DNA from: Anaerolineaceae bacterium
Lineage (GTDB): Bacteria > Chloroflexota > Anaerolineae > Anaerolineales > Anaerolineaceae
Assembly: GCA_011620505.1 (NCBI GenBank)
Contig: WOZA01000086.1
Location: forward strand, 1-30,457
Length of the DNA: 30,457 nt
Reading direction: 5' to 3'
Positions 13,795 through 23,407 of this stretch are shown here, piece by piece. Each line of letters begins with the position of its first letter. The first letter of the stretch is position 1. Position numbers and translations under genes: made by a program. The notes below the pieces were generated by a model. It was given only the letters and a program-made list of their open reading frames with translations, was not told the DNA's origin and searched no databases.

Positions 13795-15486
13795 TCAATT
13801 TGCTCCCGTAAAAAGGTTTAATCGCACCCACAAAATCCCGTGCTGTGAAATGAAGGGTAAAGGCTCTCCGAGCAGAGTCTTCAGAAAATCAACTGGTTTT
13901 ACCACATTTGTATCGATATTTCGGAAAAGTACGATATTTCTTCCGCGATACGCATCCGCAGCAGAGAAATCTGTTTCATTTTCGGAAAGCATCAGGTCTG
14001 CCTGAACGTCCATTTTTGTGCTTTTCCAGTTTACTTGCTGTCTGAAAAACCAGGCAAACTCCTGCTCCATGTTGCCAAGATCGTAGGAAATTTCAGTCTT
14101 ATCCGCTCGTCCTTCCCGATCAATTTCAGCCACAGCCTCCGCGATGTCGTTATTGGGCAGCACGATTGGGCCTGCCAACAGACTTAGACTGGTGGATTCT
14201 TGCTGTGATCTGATGGATCGCAAGCTCAACCCAACAGTCAAAAAAATCAGCAGGATCAGCAGGCTGTTTTGCAGCGCCTGCCCGCCAACCTGGCGCGACC
14301 ATCCCATGCCCACGAGAACGGTGGATATCACCAAAAGCAGCACTCCAGCTAAAACAGCAAACAACGCAAACTGGAAATCCTGAGAATTAACGGCTGAACT
14401 TACGAGTCGCCCGCTGACCATCTGGATATATGCCAGGATCACAATCTGGAACAGGGTAACCGCGAGAACGATTTCCCGCCTTTCCGATCCTTGTTCAAGA
14501 ATATGCGCGATGCGCCCCGCGGCTGCTAACCAGGCAAACACGGCTGCAAAAACCAGCATTCCCAAATCGCGTCTGCCGAGCAACACGCTCAGTAACACAC
14601 TCAATGCCCAGCCAATTAAGAATGGCAGGTTCTTCAGGGGTCGATGGTTTCGTAAATCATCGATTAATGCCCAGACTGCGAAAACAAGAGGCAATATGCT
14701 ATACGCAAGAGCTACCATTATCGGCTGGTAAAGGGCAATTTCGTACTTTGTGCCAAAAAGCTGGCCAAGTTCCACCAGCCCGGCGCCAATTCCCCCAAGA
14801 CCCTCACTACATAACAGGAAAGCGCTGCCAACCAGCACCAGGCTCACGAAAAAGTTTGTCAAAAACGGCTTCAGGAAGGTTTTTGCATTGTATGAATTAC
14901 TGGGAAATTCGAATTGCTCGCGTTTACGCCAGACCAGGAAAACGACCACTCCGACCAGTGTCACCACCCAAAATGTGTAACCGCCTAAAAATGCCAGCGA
15001 GAGCATACTCCCCGCTAGCGTATAGCGCTTGTTTTTTAGCGCCGTCACTGCCCAGGCGAGACCAGCCAGAACGAAGATCGGCGTCACGATCTGGCGCGAA
15101 AAGCTTAACAAGAGTGGATCGATTGCCATTCCAAAAGCCAGGACGAGTGCTGCCTTTTCTCCAAGTTCCTCCCGCCAGAACCAGGGAACCAGGATCAGGG
15201 AACTCCCCAGCAAAACAGGCAGCAGCCTGGCAAAAAGGTAACTTGGCTCAAACAGGAAAAACAAAAGTGCGCTCAATCCTGCGTAGCTCATATTACCCGG
15301 CAATCCAGAAGCATCCCCCCTGGCCATCTGCCAGGCTCCCTGGGCGATTTGAGCTTCTGCCAGGGTGAAATGCATATCACTCAATCGCCAGAGTCGCAAT
15401 CCCAAGCCAACCATAAAAGCCAACAGGAACCAGACAAACAGGGATTGATTCTTTTCCACCAATTTTTCGTTGTCACTGATCTGCAT
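13795..15486 (-). CDS. GT-C-like polytopic membrane protein (possible Agl23/GT39 relative)
   Basis: This 563-residue protein has about 11-12 hydrophobic segments and a hydrophilic C-terminal part (about 430-563), the overall layout of GT-C glycosyltransferases that use lipid-phosphate sugars at the outer membrane face. Its first predicted outer loop has the spacing of the family's catalytic loop (RLWRL followed by FTLAEAQIAQGAW), but the usual Asp-Glu pair reads Ala-Glu. In Chloroflexi and Archaea, proteins of this type (Agl23-like, TIGR03663-type) are often found with DUF2298 proteins, as here. The assignment is by architecture only. The ATG at 15486 is 1 base after the stop of the DUF2298 gene; the longer frame starts with TTG 15528, inside that gene. 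Confidence 0.75.
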   Translation of the reverse strand: MQISDNEKLVEKNQSLFVWFLLAFMVGLGLRLWRLSDMHFTLAEAQIAQGAWQMARGDASGLPGNMSYAGLSALLFFLFEPSYLFARLLPVLLGSSLILVPWFWREELGEKAALVLAFGMAIDPLLLSFSRQIVTPIFVLAGLAWAVTALKNKRYTLAGSMLSLAFLGGYTFWVVTLVGVVVFLVWRKREQFEFPSNSYNAKTFLKPFLTNFFVSLVLVGSAFLLCSEGLGGIGAGLVELGQLFGTKYEIALYQPIMVALAYSILPLVFAVWALIDDLRNHRPLKNLPFLIGWALSVLLSVLLGRRDLGMLVFAAVFAWLAAAGRIAHILEQGSERREIVLAVTLFQIVILAYIQMVSGRLVSSAVNSQDFQFALFAVLAGVLLLVISTVLVGMGWSRQVGGQALQNSLLILLIFLTVGLSLRSIRSQQESTSLSLLAGPIVLPNNDIAEAVAEIDREGRADKTEISYDLGNMEQEFAWFFRQQVNWKSTKMDVQADLMLSENETDFSAADAYRGRNIVLFRNIDTNVVKPVDFLKTLLGEPLPFISQHGILWVRLNLFTGAN

Positions 15487-15487
15487 G

Positions 15488-18145
15488 TTAGGGCTTGACC
15501 TCATAGATATCGACCGTTGGGCTCTCAAAAACCTTCACCAGGTGCTCATCAAACTTGTTCTGATCCACCTGGTAGGTACTTCTCTCGGTGTTTCCGACCA
15601 CAATGTAGCGGATATTATACATGTCGATAATGGCTTGTGCCTGTTCCCACTTGCTCGTGCTGTAAAGTTCCTTCACATCGGCTTGCCTGGTGCCTATTTC
15701 TTCGTATCCACCCCGCCATTGGGCTTCATGCCCCACCCAACCTAACACGGTTGGCATCCCTGAGAACGTTGAAATGCTGTTATAGGTGGTGTAGCTGCCT
15801 CCCGTGTCAGAAATGGCTTCAACCATGACCCCTGTTGGCGCCTCTGCCAGCCATTCTGCCGCCTTCATTTCATCGCCAGCACTCAGGTAGAAATCCCGCT
15901 TGCCGTCCAGTGAGAAACCTCTGACCGGATTGAATCCATTCGTCTTGTTCCACCCTTCGATCAGCGGAAAAGCCATGCCCACCAGCACGCCGAATACCGC
16001 CACAACCCCCAGAAGCCTTCTCCAGTCTTTTTGCCAGGCTTTGGCAATCATCCACGCTACCGCAATTACTGCTGGCAAAAGCATGAGAAAGTCCAGAGCG
16101 GAGGTGCCGAATTTGCCCAGTTTTTGCGCGCCAAATTCGCTTAGAACCACCCCTCCTGCCAGCAGACTTGCCGAGATTAATGCCAGCAGCCACCATCGAT
16201 CCTGCGCCTCGCTATCTGCCTTGGGTTCAAAAAGCATGATCAATCCGTATGCTCCTGCCAGCGACCAAAGGATCCACGCCTGATAGTAGAACTTGAAGAT
16301 GGTATTCATCCGCCAGCCGAATTGATCGCGCAGATACAGAAACTCGGGCACCAGGGTCAATATCGCACCCAACAACACCATCAGCAGTACGAACACCAGC
16401 GGCTTTACGGATGCCGATTGCTCAAGCGCATCCTCATCCCCGTTAGTCTTTATAGCATAAGGAGCTCCGACTTTCTCGAAAAGCAGGCTGATTCCTATCC
16501 AAATCAGCAGAAACAGTGTGATCCAGGTTCCGGGTGCTATCAAGCGATTCAGGAGGCTATCCTTGAGCAACTCACCTGCCGAGGTTGCCCCTTGCAACCC
16601 GAGCAGCAATGCCTTGGTAGCCTCGAGCTGGGTGCCGAGAAGCCCCAGAGCCCAGCTAAATATGAACAACACCAGAAATGCCGATGCCGTAACCCACAGA
16701 CCGCTCATCCAGGAAGGTTTTGAAATCCGCCGGGCTTTGCTAACCAAAAATCCAAATATCGGCAGCAGCAAGGGTCCGAACATAATCCAGAAGTATTTCC
16801 CCTTGGTAAAGAAAGCCAGGCTTGGAATTACTCCGCCTGCCTGGGAAGAAAAACTGAGATAAAAAGGCAGATAAGTAGCCACGCTCAGCACGCCCCCCAA
16901 CACGCCAAATCCCACCAGTTCCCAGAATCTCGCGCTGGACCAACCAGCGGTTCGGGCGCGGTACAACATGAATGCCACTCCCATCAGCAGTAAATAAAAT
17001 GGGAAATCCCAGGTATTCATAAACCCAATTCCACCCAAAGTCAGAACCCCGAGCGCGATAGCCAGCCCCGAAGCAGGGATGACGACTTTACCCACTCGGA
17101 CCTGACCTTCCCACCCCCCAGTGAACGCGTTTAGGGCTTCGGCGATCGCCAGCAGCACCAACGGCATCGAAAGCATATGTGGGTGAATGTCCGCCAACAA
17201 GAAGGTAAAAGCCGGAAATTCATCAATCACTTCCACAGCTCTGCCGTCCAAAGTCCGGTCCTGCACCACCCGGCTCGCTTGCCACCACGACCATCCACCT
17301 CGCTGTGGTTTGATCGTCATCACGGTTGGCTCTTTTGTCAGCTCAGGGATATCCAGTCCTTTCCACACCTCTGCGGGCAGCACGCCCCTTGCATGGACCA
17401 TATCCAATCCGCTGAACCAGTTCCCCATCACGAGCATCATCAAAGGCGCCAGCAATGCCAGCACTGCCTTGTTTTTCTTTAAAAATCCAACAGCGCGAGT
17501 TTTTTTAGTCCCTGCCTGACGCAGGCTGAGCAGATCCCATAAGATTCCGTAAGCCCCTGCGGCTGCCATTCCAAACCAAAGTGCAGCTACAAGGTTATAG
17601 CCCACCGAGGAACTGACGCCCGTTATCCGGATCAGCATGGCGGACAAAAGGTAGCCAAAGTAGTAATAGGAAATGCTGTAGCCGGACAGCCAGGGGTCCA
17701 AAGGTGGAAATCCGGGTGATTTCAGAATGGCATTAATGAACGCCATCTCCATGAACTTTTCAGTATTGATGATTTCAGGGTTGGCAGCCCTGACCACCGC
17801 CATCAGCACAAATCCCGCCAAAAAGATGATTTCTGCCCGGATGAGCAGATTTTTATTTTCTTTAATCCAATTGAAAAAACTTTCCCGGTTAATTTTCGAC
17901 AATACAACCAAGTTGATCGCCAAAAGGATCATCAGCGCCGTCACCTGCGAAGCCAGGTCGTTGCGCAGAAGTTGAATGGAGGTTAACCACCAGAAAATGC
18001 TCCCCCACAGCAGCAGACCCAACGGTCGCAGCAAAAAGACCCCCCGGGATGGCAGTTTTTTCATCGCCGCATACGCCAGCGGCAGGTTGACCGCTGCCAA
18101 CACCAAACTGAACAAATACCAGCTTATCACTCCAATCATGCTCAC
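15488..18145 (-). CDS. DUF2298 (Chlor_Arch_YYY) membrane protein, single-domain form
   Basis: This 885-residue, very hydrophobic protein has roughly 16-18 predicted membrane segments. It matches the single-copy class of DUF2298/TIGR03662 proteins, a family restricted mainly to Chloroflexi and Archaea and without a known reaction. Diagnostic blocks are LDPWLSGYSISYYYFG (Tyr160-Tyr162), FTFLLADIHPHMLSMP (318-323 core), NTWDF (377-381), RMNTIFKFYYQAW (612-624), a GWVGHEAQWR block near 802 and YIVVGNTER near 847. The hydrophilic segment (about 740-885) is probably extracytoplasmic. Each block has a counterpart in the C-terminal half of the preceding 1753-residue protein, so the two are paralogues. 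The GTG start overlaps the upstream TGA; an ATG two codons later (18139) is also possible. Confidence 0.88.
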   Translation of the reverse strand: MSMIGVISWYLFSLVLAAVNLPLAYAAMKKLPSRGVFLLRPLGLLLWGSIFWWLTSIQLLRNDLASQVTALMILLAINLVVLSKINRESFFNWIKENKNLLIRAEIIFLAGFVLMAVVRAANPEIINTEKFMEMAFINAILKSPGFPPLDPWLSGYSISYYYFGYLLSAMLIRITGVSSSVGYNLVAALWFGMAAAGAYGILWDLLSLRQAGTKKTRAVGFLKKNKAVLALLAPLMMLVMGNWFSGLDMVHARGVLPAEVWKGLDIPELTKEPTVMTIKPQRGGWSWWQASRVVQDRTLDGRAVEVIDEFPAFTFLLADIHPHMLSMPLVLLAIAEALNAFTGGWEGQVRVGKVVIPASGLAIALGVLTLGGIGFMNTWDFPFYLLLMGVAFMLYRARTAGWSSARFWELVGFGVLGGVLSVATYLPFYLSFSSQAGGVIPSLAFFTKGKYFWIMFGPLLLPIFGFLVSKARRISKPSWMSGLWVTASAFLVLFIFSWALGLLGTQLEATKALLLGLQGATSAGELLKDSLLNRLIAPGTWITLFLLIWIGISLLFEKVGAPYAIKTNGDEDALEQSASVKPLVFVLLMVLLGAILTLVPEFLYLRDQFGWRMNTIFKFYYQAWILWSLAGAYGLIMLFEPKADSEAQDRWWLLALISASLLAGGVVLSEFGAQKLGKFGTSALDFLMLLPAVIAVAWMIAKAWQKDWRRLLGVVAVFGVLVGMAFPLIEGWNKTNGFNPVRGFSLDGKRDFYLSAGDEMKAAEWLAEAPTGVMVEAISDTGGSYTTYNSISTFSGMPTVLGWVGHEAQWRGGYEEIGTRQADVKELYSTSKWEQAQAIIDMYNIRYIVVGNTERSTYQVDQNKFDEHLVKVFESPTVDIYEVKP

Positions 18146-21100
18146 CTGACCCGGTAAATCACGGTACTGCCTTCATGATAAACTTCGTCCCACAAGACTC
18201 CATTATACGCAGGGAACTTCATTAAAGCTTCTTGTGGGTAAAAAGCTCTTTCCTGTTGACCCACAATGATATATTCGACTCGGTACTTTTCCAGGAAGTT
18301 CGTCACAAAATCTTCATCCAGGCTTGTGAAAAAGGCGTTCACTTCATCCACGCGTGCCTGGACCTTATCTGAGCCGGTTACCGCCCGCTGTTGGCGTTGA
18401 TGGTAGTTCCACCCAACCACGCCCGGAAGACCGGTGTAGATGGTGTAGCGGTTACCCCAGTAATATTCGTACGCCTGCGCTTCCAGGATCACAGGAGAGC
18501 CCTCAACATGATCCTGCATCCATTGAATGGCCCGGTAATCCTGCCCCAGGTCCATATCCACGCCGTTCACCTGGTAGCGGGATGTCTCCATGTATTTCAT
18601 ACCATCCAACGTATGAGGTGCTTCTGGACTCATGCGGTCAGTCACTTTGTCGCGTGTGGCAAAAATTGGGAACATCAATGCGCTGGTCAGAAGCAGGATG
18701 AGGGGTACCTGGAACAAAACTTGATGTTTGCCGCGCCATTGGCTCTGGTCCCGCCAGGTGATCGCCAGCCCAATCCCAGCCACCACTGCCAGGAACATCC
18801 AGGCTTGCAGGTATAGCTTGAAGACCACGTTCATCCTGCCGATATCCCCCACAAGGTGCACCAGTTCCACCACAATTGTAAGCAAGAATCCCGTCCCTGT
18901 CATGAAGAAGAGCAGCTTCTTGCCGTCAGGCTGACCGGGGGCGATCAACAGCGCCAGTGCCCATAAGCACATTGGCAGGGCAACGATGGCGATCTGTACT
19001 TTCATCAGGAGTAATCCGACTAAGCTCACTCCAACCAGCAACAATCCGGCAATGATCCAGCTTTTCGCGCCTGCCCAGCGCTTCAGACTCGCAACTTTGG
19101 TTGCGGACATCCACTGGTAACTTTCCCAGCCAAACCAGAATACGATCAGGAAGATTAGCAGTCCCCAGTGGGTGAAATAAGATGCCAGGGGCGTCCGATC
19201 TCCATCCCAGAGGCCTACCTGCCCATAACCCGGATAGAACCAGCGATTAAAGGGCTGATAAAGCAGGCTGGCAATGAGGTAGAGCGCCACAACGCCCAGC
19301 CCGATTTGAACGATTTTTGTCAGTTTTGGCGACAACCAGCGATTTCGTACTGCCGGCACGTACCGCCAGCCCACATATGCCAGGATGACCAAATTCAAGA
19401 TCAAAAATGTGTAGAAATCCCAGGTGTTGATGGGTTTCAGGGCTCCAATGACCAGCCCCCCAAATAAGAAGCCCAGGATGGCGCCAGTTACATTTCGCTT
19501 TGGTTTTTCGTGCCACTTTCCCCGGCTCATCAGCACGGAAAGCCCCCAACCCATTGCCGCCACCACCACTGGCATTGCAATCAGATGCGCGTGAAAATCT
19601 GCGTATAAGAATGTGAAAAATGGAAATTCGGTGATGGCTTCTCCGGGAATAGTCCTGCTTGGGTTCCAATACCAACTCCCGGCGCTGATTGGCAGGATCT
19701 CTCCGCGGAAAAGCTTTCCGATTCCGCCCAGCAGCCACTGCACCCGCTGCACAAAGGTCCCGTCCGCAATCGCCTGACCTCCTGACCCGAGCGTGCTGAT
19801 CGCATCCGAAAAGAGTTTTACTTCGCCGAGGTTGCCAAGAAAGCCAACCACCAGCATCGCCGATATCCCAGCCCAAAAGGCAAGATCAAAGACTTTTTCA
19901 TTGCTTTCATGATGGTCTCGACCAAAAATGGATTTGGTAATGTTCCAGGCTAGGCTGAAAACGCCTACAGAAAGCATCCCATACCACAGCGCCAGCAGGA
20001 TGTTATAGGCTATTGCTGGTATGACACCCAGCAGTTTTATCGGTAAGCCGATCACTACCTGCCCGTAGTAGTAATAATTGATATACCCACCGGCATACCA
20101 CGGGTCATACGCTGGAAACACAGTGCTTTTGATGACCGCGTTCAGATACGAGAAATCCATTGGCTTTTCCCCGCCGCGCCAAGGGTGCCAGAGGTCGGGG
20201 TTGAGCCAGCGGATCAGCAGGAAGAAAGCAAACATCACGATCGTGACAACTTCTTCCACCAGTAATTGCTTCCAGATCCGCTTCAGATCTTGCACCAGGT
20301 CATGTCTCGTCAGCCAGCCGGTCACCACGCCTGCCAAAGCGATCAACCCAAGCACCCCCAGCAGCAAACCGCGGGTTACCGCGACACCTGCCGATCCTAA
20401 GACAAAAGCGAGGTATGCGAACAGCAAGAAACCAATGATCTTTGAAAATCCGTAACCCTTGTCCTTCAGTCCTGGCAATCCCAACCGCAGCAGGGGGAAA
20501 ACCAATAAACCCAGCAGCAGCGAAAATCCATAAAAAGCCAGCACAGCCAAAGCAGGATTACGGTTCAGCAGACCATTTCTGTCAAAAATATCCGACCAGG
20601 TGCCGTTTTGCTGCTGAATCTGAAGATTCTCCTCAGAGAGCATCAGGGTTGGCTTACCAGACTTAAATTGAGAAGCCTGCCTTGGTGTGAGGTAGATTAC
20701 CTGGCTGAGATCCACCGAATTGAGGAAAGCCGCCAGTTTTTCGGGATCAAAATCATCCGTCTTGCGGAATATCATCACTTTCGGATGGTCATAAACCGAA
20801 AACGCTTCTTCAGCGAATTGATCGTTGAACTCCCAATTTCCCAAATTCGGATAAGATGTGAAGGTCTCGACTAATTCGAATCCGAGCTGCCCCTCAAATT
20901 TGCCCGGCTCTGCCAGGTTGTAACAGGTCACGCTGTCCATTTCTTCCGGGCAGCCTACCAACGCCCGATAGTAAGCCGTGCTGAGCGGATACCTTTCAGG
21001 CACGCGCGGGATGGTTCCCCACTGGCGGTTGGAACTCATAAAGATGTACTCGCCCTGGCTTAACATCTGGAAGAAGCGCTCGCGTTTAGCCTGGTCATCC

Positions 21101-23403
21101 TGCGCGTACATGTCCAGGTTCAGATCGTTCCGGAAGATCCCCATGATCGGATCATAGGGGATGTAGCCGTTCATCATCAGCGGCAAACCGTCGTCCCAAT
21201 CAGTTTCGTGGACCACGCCGACAGTATTAACAGCAATTTGCCCTGAGCCAGAGACCAACTCCAGGGTCAGATCGACCTCCTGAATCCGGCTCAAAACCAG
21301 GTTCTGTGGCAGATCAAACACCACCTCGCTGCCGAGTCCACGCCCCATGTCCAGGAATAACCCGCTGGTTTCGGCACTGACCGTCTGTTGCGAGTCCTCG
21401 GCAGTGGTGGTCAGGGTCACTCGCAATGTCTTGCCACCCGGATTTTGCGACACATCCACCAACTGTGGGATAACCACCTGGCTTATCTCGCCCGGTTTGG
21501 TCACCATTATTTTGATGTTGAAAGGATTACCCATGATTACTTGTTGGCTGATTCTGGGCAAGTATTGCTTATTCAGACTGCCGCTTTCTTTTGCGTAGGT
21601 GACAACCGGTACACCCGTAAGATATGGCTGGCAGTTCTCAGTCGAAAATCCCAGAACCAGGATGTAGGTTTTGCCCTTTTCCAAGCTGATGCTTTGATCA
21701 AGATAAAAATCAAGGCTGCTGAGCTGATTCCCACCGGCTGGCTGGCTGGTGAGCACTTCCGGCAGCAAGGAATCCCCACTGACAGCCTCGCGAATGTCAA
21801 GCGTGTAGAGAATTGGATCCACCGAGAGCATCAGGTCTTGTACCTGAGGGAATGTGATACTCTCAACCGTACCATTCCGGTCTGCGACAAATGCACTAAT
21901 GTAACTCTGACCTGGGAGCAGGGTGACCTGGTTTCGGTACTGCCCTTGCTGCATAAAATCGCCATCTTCGGTTTCCAATATTAAGTTGATCGGACCATCG
22001 ATGTTTTCGTAGATCCATTCTGAGGCTTCGACGCGTGTGACCGGCCGGGTGTAAATCCGGCTGAAAGCAAAAGCGTAGGCAAGAGTTCCGCTGAGCACTA
22101 CTACCGCGGAAACAACCCCGATTACCCGCAGGCTTTTATTCGAGATCCTTATTTTTCTCCAACGGAAATCATGAGATGCTGCGATCAACTGCCAGAGCCC
22201 CCAGGCTGCGATAATTGCCAGCAGAGGGTAAATCAGCATCAGATAGCGCATGGACTTAACCCATGCCAGCCCCTGCCAGGCAGCATAGAATAACGTCCAA
22301 GCCAGCAGTGGCAGGTAATCCCAGTGCTTCTTTCGGATTACATTCACACCCATTGCGGCGATGCTGCCGATTGCTGCAAGTCCAAAGGGCAGGCCAATTC
22401 CCCACAGCACCAGGTTTTTGAAGGAAAACAACAGAGGTCGCCTTGCCCATTGCAGCGCAGGTGGGAAATCCACTTCTCCGGTGCTCTGCGCTTGCAGAGA
22501 TCGCATGCTCTGCCACCAGTTTTGGTTGATCGAGAAATTGAAGAAACCAGGACCATCAAACGCATAAGGTTGGCAAATTCTGAAAACTACGAAACTCATC
22601 ACAGCTGCTATGCCGATCCTGCCGATCATTGGCAGGAAAGCTTGTTCTTTCCCTTCGTTTTCCAGTCTGAAGTACCGCACCCCCTCCACCATTGGCAGCA
22701 GCAATGCCAGCGCGATTGCATTGATCTTGGATGCGGTTGCCATGCCAAGCGCTGCTCCAAAAGCCAGGTAAGGCCAGAGTGCAAACCAGACGCGCTTCGC
22801 CTTCCCCGTGCCCACACTGGTCGAAAGAAGCGGCCGTTTCAGGATGACCACAGCCATCAGGACGGTCAACATGCCGAAGGTGTTGGTGAATGAATCGACC
22901 GTCATGAAATGAGCCAATTGGATCGGCAGCACCGCAAATGCGTACAGTGCAGCTGCGATCAGCCCCACCCAGCGGTTGAACAGTTTTTTGGCAATGAAGA
23001 AAGTGAGCAAAATGGTGATGGTATCCATCACCGCTGAAATCGTTCGACCCAGCAAGGTGTTCAGGTCATAGCCTACCTGCCCGGTCCATTCACCTGCGTA
23101 TCGCACAATGAAAACTGGTAAGGTTCCATAAACAAAAAAACCAAAATCCTTGTTTCCGGGATTGAGAGGTGAGGTGGCAGTGTCGAAGTATTCCCTGGCA
23201 GTCCAGACCGGCTCAATGGCATTGATGACCATCGAAAGGTAACGCTCATCAGGATGCAAATGCTTTGATTCATCCCAATTGTTGTTCATGCTTCGGAAGC
23301 TCCACCCAGCGAAGAGAATCGTTACCAAGGAGACGACCACTACGATGGACTTCCAATCGATCTTTCTTTTTTTGTGAACCTTCTGTTCAGTTTCTACGTT
23401 CAT
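18142..23403 (-). CDS. Giant fusion: GT-C glycosyltransferase-like half plus DUF2298 half
   Basis: This 1753-residue protein has three parts. Residues about 20-450 form a GT39/PMT-like polytopic domain with an intact acidic motif, His50-Pro51-Asp52-Glu53, in the first outer loop. Residues about 455-940 form a hydrophilic, probably extracytoplasmic region including a beta-rich segment. Residues about 950-1753 form a DUF2298 domain with INYYYYG (Tyr1110-Tyr1113), YADFHAHLIAMP (core 1268-1273), INTWDF (1326-1330), RMNVVFKLYLQAW (1523-1535), GWNYHQRQQR (about 1664) and YIIVGQQER (about 1711). This is about twice the length of the single DUF2298 protein. It probably couples a lipid-linked-sugar transferase with the unknown DUF2298 activity. 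It starts 4 bases after the stop of the upstream GT-C gene and overlaps the downstream gene by 4 bases. Confidence 0.88.
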   Translation of the reverse strand: MNVETEQKVHKKRKIDWKSIVVVVSLVTILFAGWSFRSMNNNWDESKHLHPDERYLSMVINAIEPVWTAREYFDTATSPLNPGNKDFGFFVYGTLPVFIVRYAGEWTGQVGYDLNTLLGRTISAVMDTITILLTFFIAKKLFNRWVGLIAAALYAFAVLPIQLAHFMTVDSFTNTFGMLTVLMAVVILKRPLLSTSVGTGKAKRVWFALWPYLAFGAALGMATASKINAIALALLLPMVEGVRYFRLENEGKEQAFLPMIGRIGIAAVMSFVVFRICQPYAFDGPGFFNFSINQNWWQSMRSLQAQSTGEVDFPPALQWARRPLLFSFKNLVLWGIGLPFGLAAIGSIAAMGVNVIRKKHWDYLPLLAWTLFYAAWQGLAWVKSMRYLMLIYPLLAIIAAWGLWQLIAASHDFRWRKIRISNKSLRVIGVVSAVVVLSGTLAYAFAFSRIYTRPVTRVEASEWIYENIDGPINLILETEDGDFMQQGQYRNQVTLLPGQSYISAFVADRNGTVESITFPQVQDLMLSVDPILYTLDIREAVSGDSLLPEVLTSQPAGGNQLSSLDFYLDQSISLEKGKTYILVLGFSTENCQPYLTGVPVVTYAKESGSLNKQYLPRISQQVIMGNPFNIKIMVTKPGEISQVVIPQLVDVSQNPGGKTLRVTLTTTAEDSQQTVSAETSGLFLDMGRGLGSEVVFDLPQNLVLSRIQEVDLTLELVSGSGQIAVNTVGVVHETDWDDGLPLMMNGYIPYDPIMGIFRNDLNLDMYAQDDQAKRERFFQMLSQGEYIFMSSNRQWGTIPRVPERYPLSTAYYRALVGCPEEMDSVTCYNLAEPGKFEGQLGFELVETFTSYPNLGNWEFNDQFAEEAFSVYDHPKVMIFRKTDDFDPEKLAAFLNSVDLSQVIYLTPRQASQFKSGKPTLMLSEENLQIQQQNGTWSDIFDRNGLLNRNPALAVLAFYGFSLLLGLLVFPLLRLGLPGLKDKGYGFSKIIGFLLFAYLAFVLGSAGVAVTRGLLLGVLGLIALAGVVTGWLTRHDLVQDLKRIWKQLLVEEVVTIVMFAFFLLIRWLNPDLWHPWRGGEKPMDFSYLNAVIKSTVFPAYDPWYAGGYINYYYYGQVVIGLPIKLLGVIPAIAYNILLALWYGMLSVGVFSLAWNITKSIFGRDHHESNEKVFDLAFWAGISAMLVVGFLGNLGEVKLFSDAISTLGSGGQAIADGTFVQRVQWLLGGIGKLFRGEILPISAGSWYWNPSRTIPGEAITEFPFFTFLYADFHAHLIAMPVVVAAMGWGLSVLMSRGKWHEKPKRNVTGAILGFLFGGLVIGALKPINTWDFYTFLILNLVILAYVGWRYVPAVRNRWLSPKLTKIVQIGLGVVALYLIASLLYQPFNRWFYPGYGQVGLWDGDRTPLASYFTHWGLLIFLIVFWFGWESYQWMSATKVASLKRWAGAKSWIIAGLLLVGVSLVGLLLMKVQIAIVALPMCLWALALLIAPGQPDGKKLLFFMTGTGFLLTIVVELVHLVGDIGRMNVVFKLYLQAWMFLAVVAGIGLAITWRDQSQWRGKHQVLFQVPLILLLTSALMFPIFATRDKVTDRMSPEAPHTLDGMKYMETSRYQVNGVDMDLGQDYRAIQWMQDHVEGSPVILEAQAYEYYWGNRYTIYTGLPGVVGWNYHQRQQRAVTGSDKVQARVDEVNAFFTSLDEDFVTNFLEKYRVEYIIVGQQERAFYPQEALMKFPAYNGVLWDEVYHEGSTVIYRVR

Positions 23404-23407
23404 TCGA

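Noticed and set aside
14604..15368. 254-residue plus-strand frame antisense to the GT-C-like gene
   Set aside because: No domain, biased composition (Arg/Pro-rich) and full overlap with a good membrane-protein gene.
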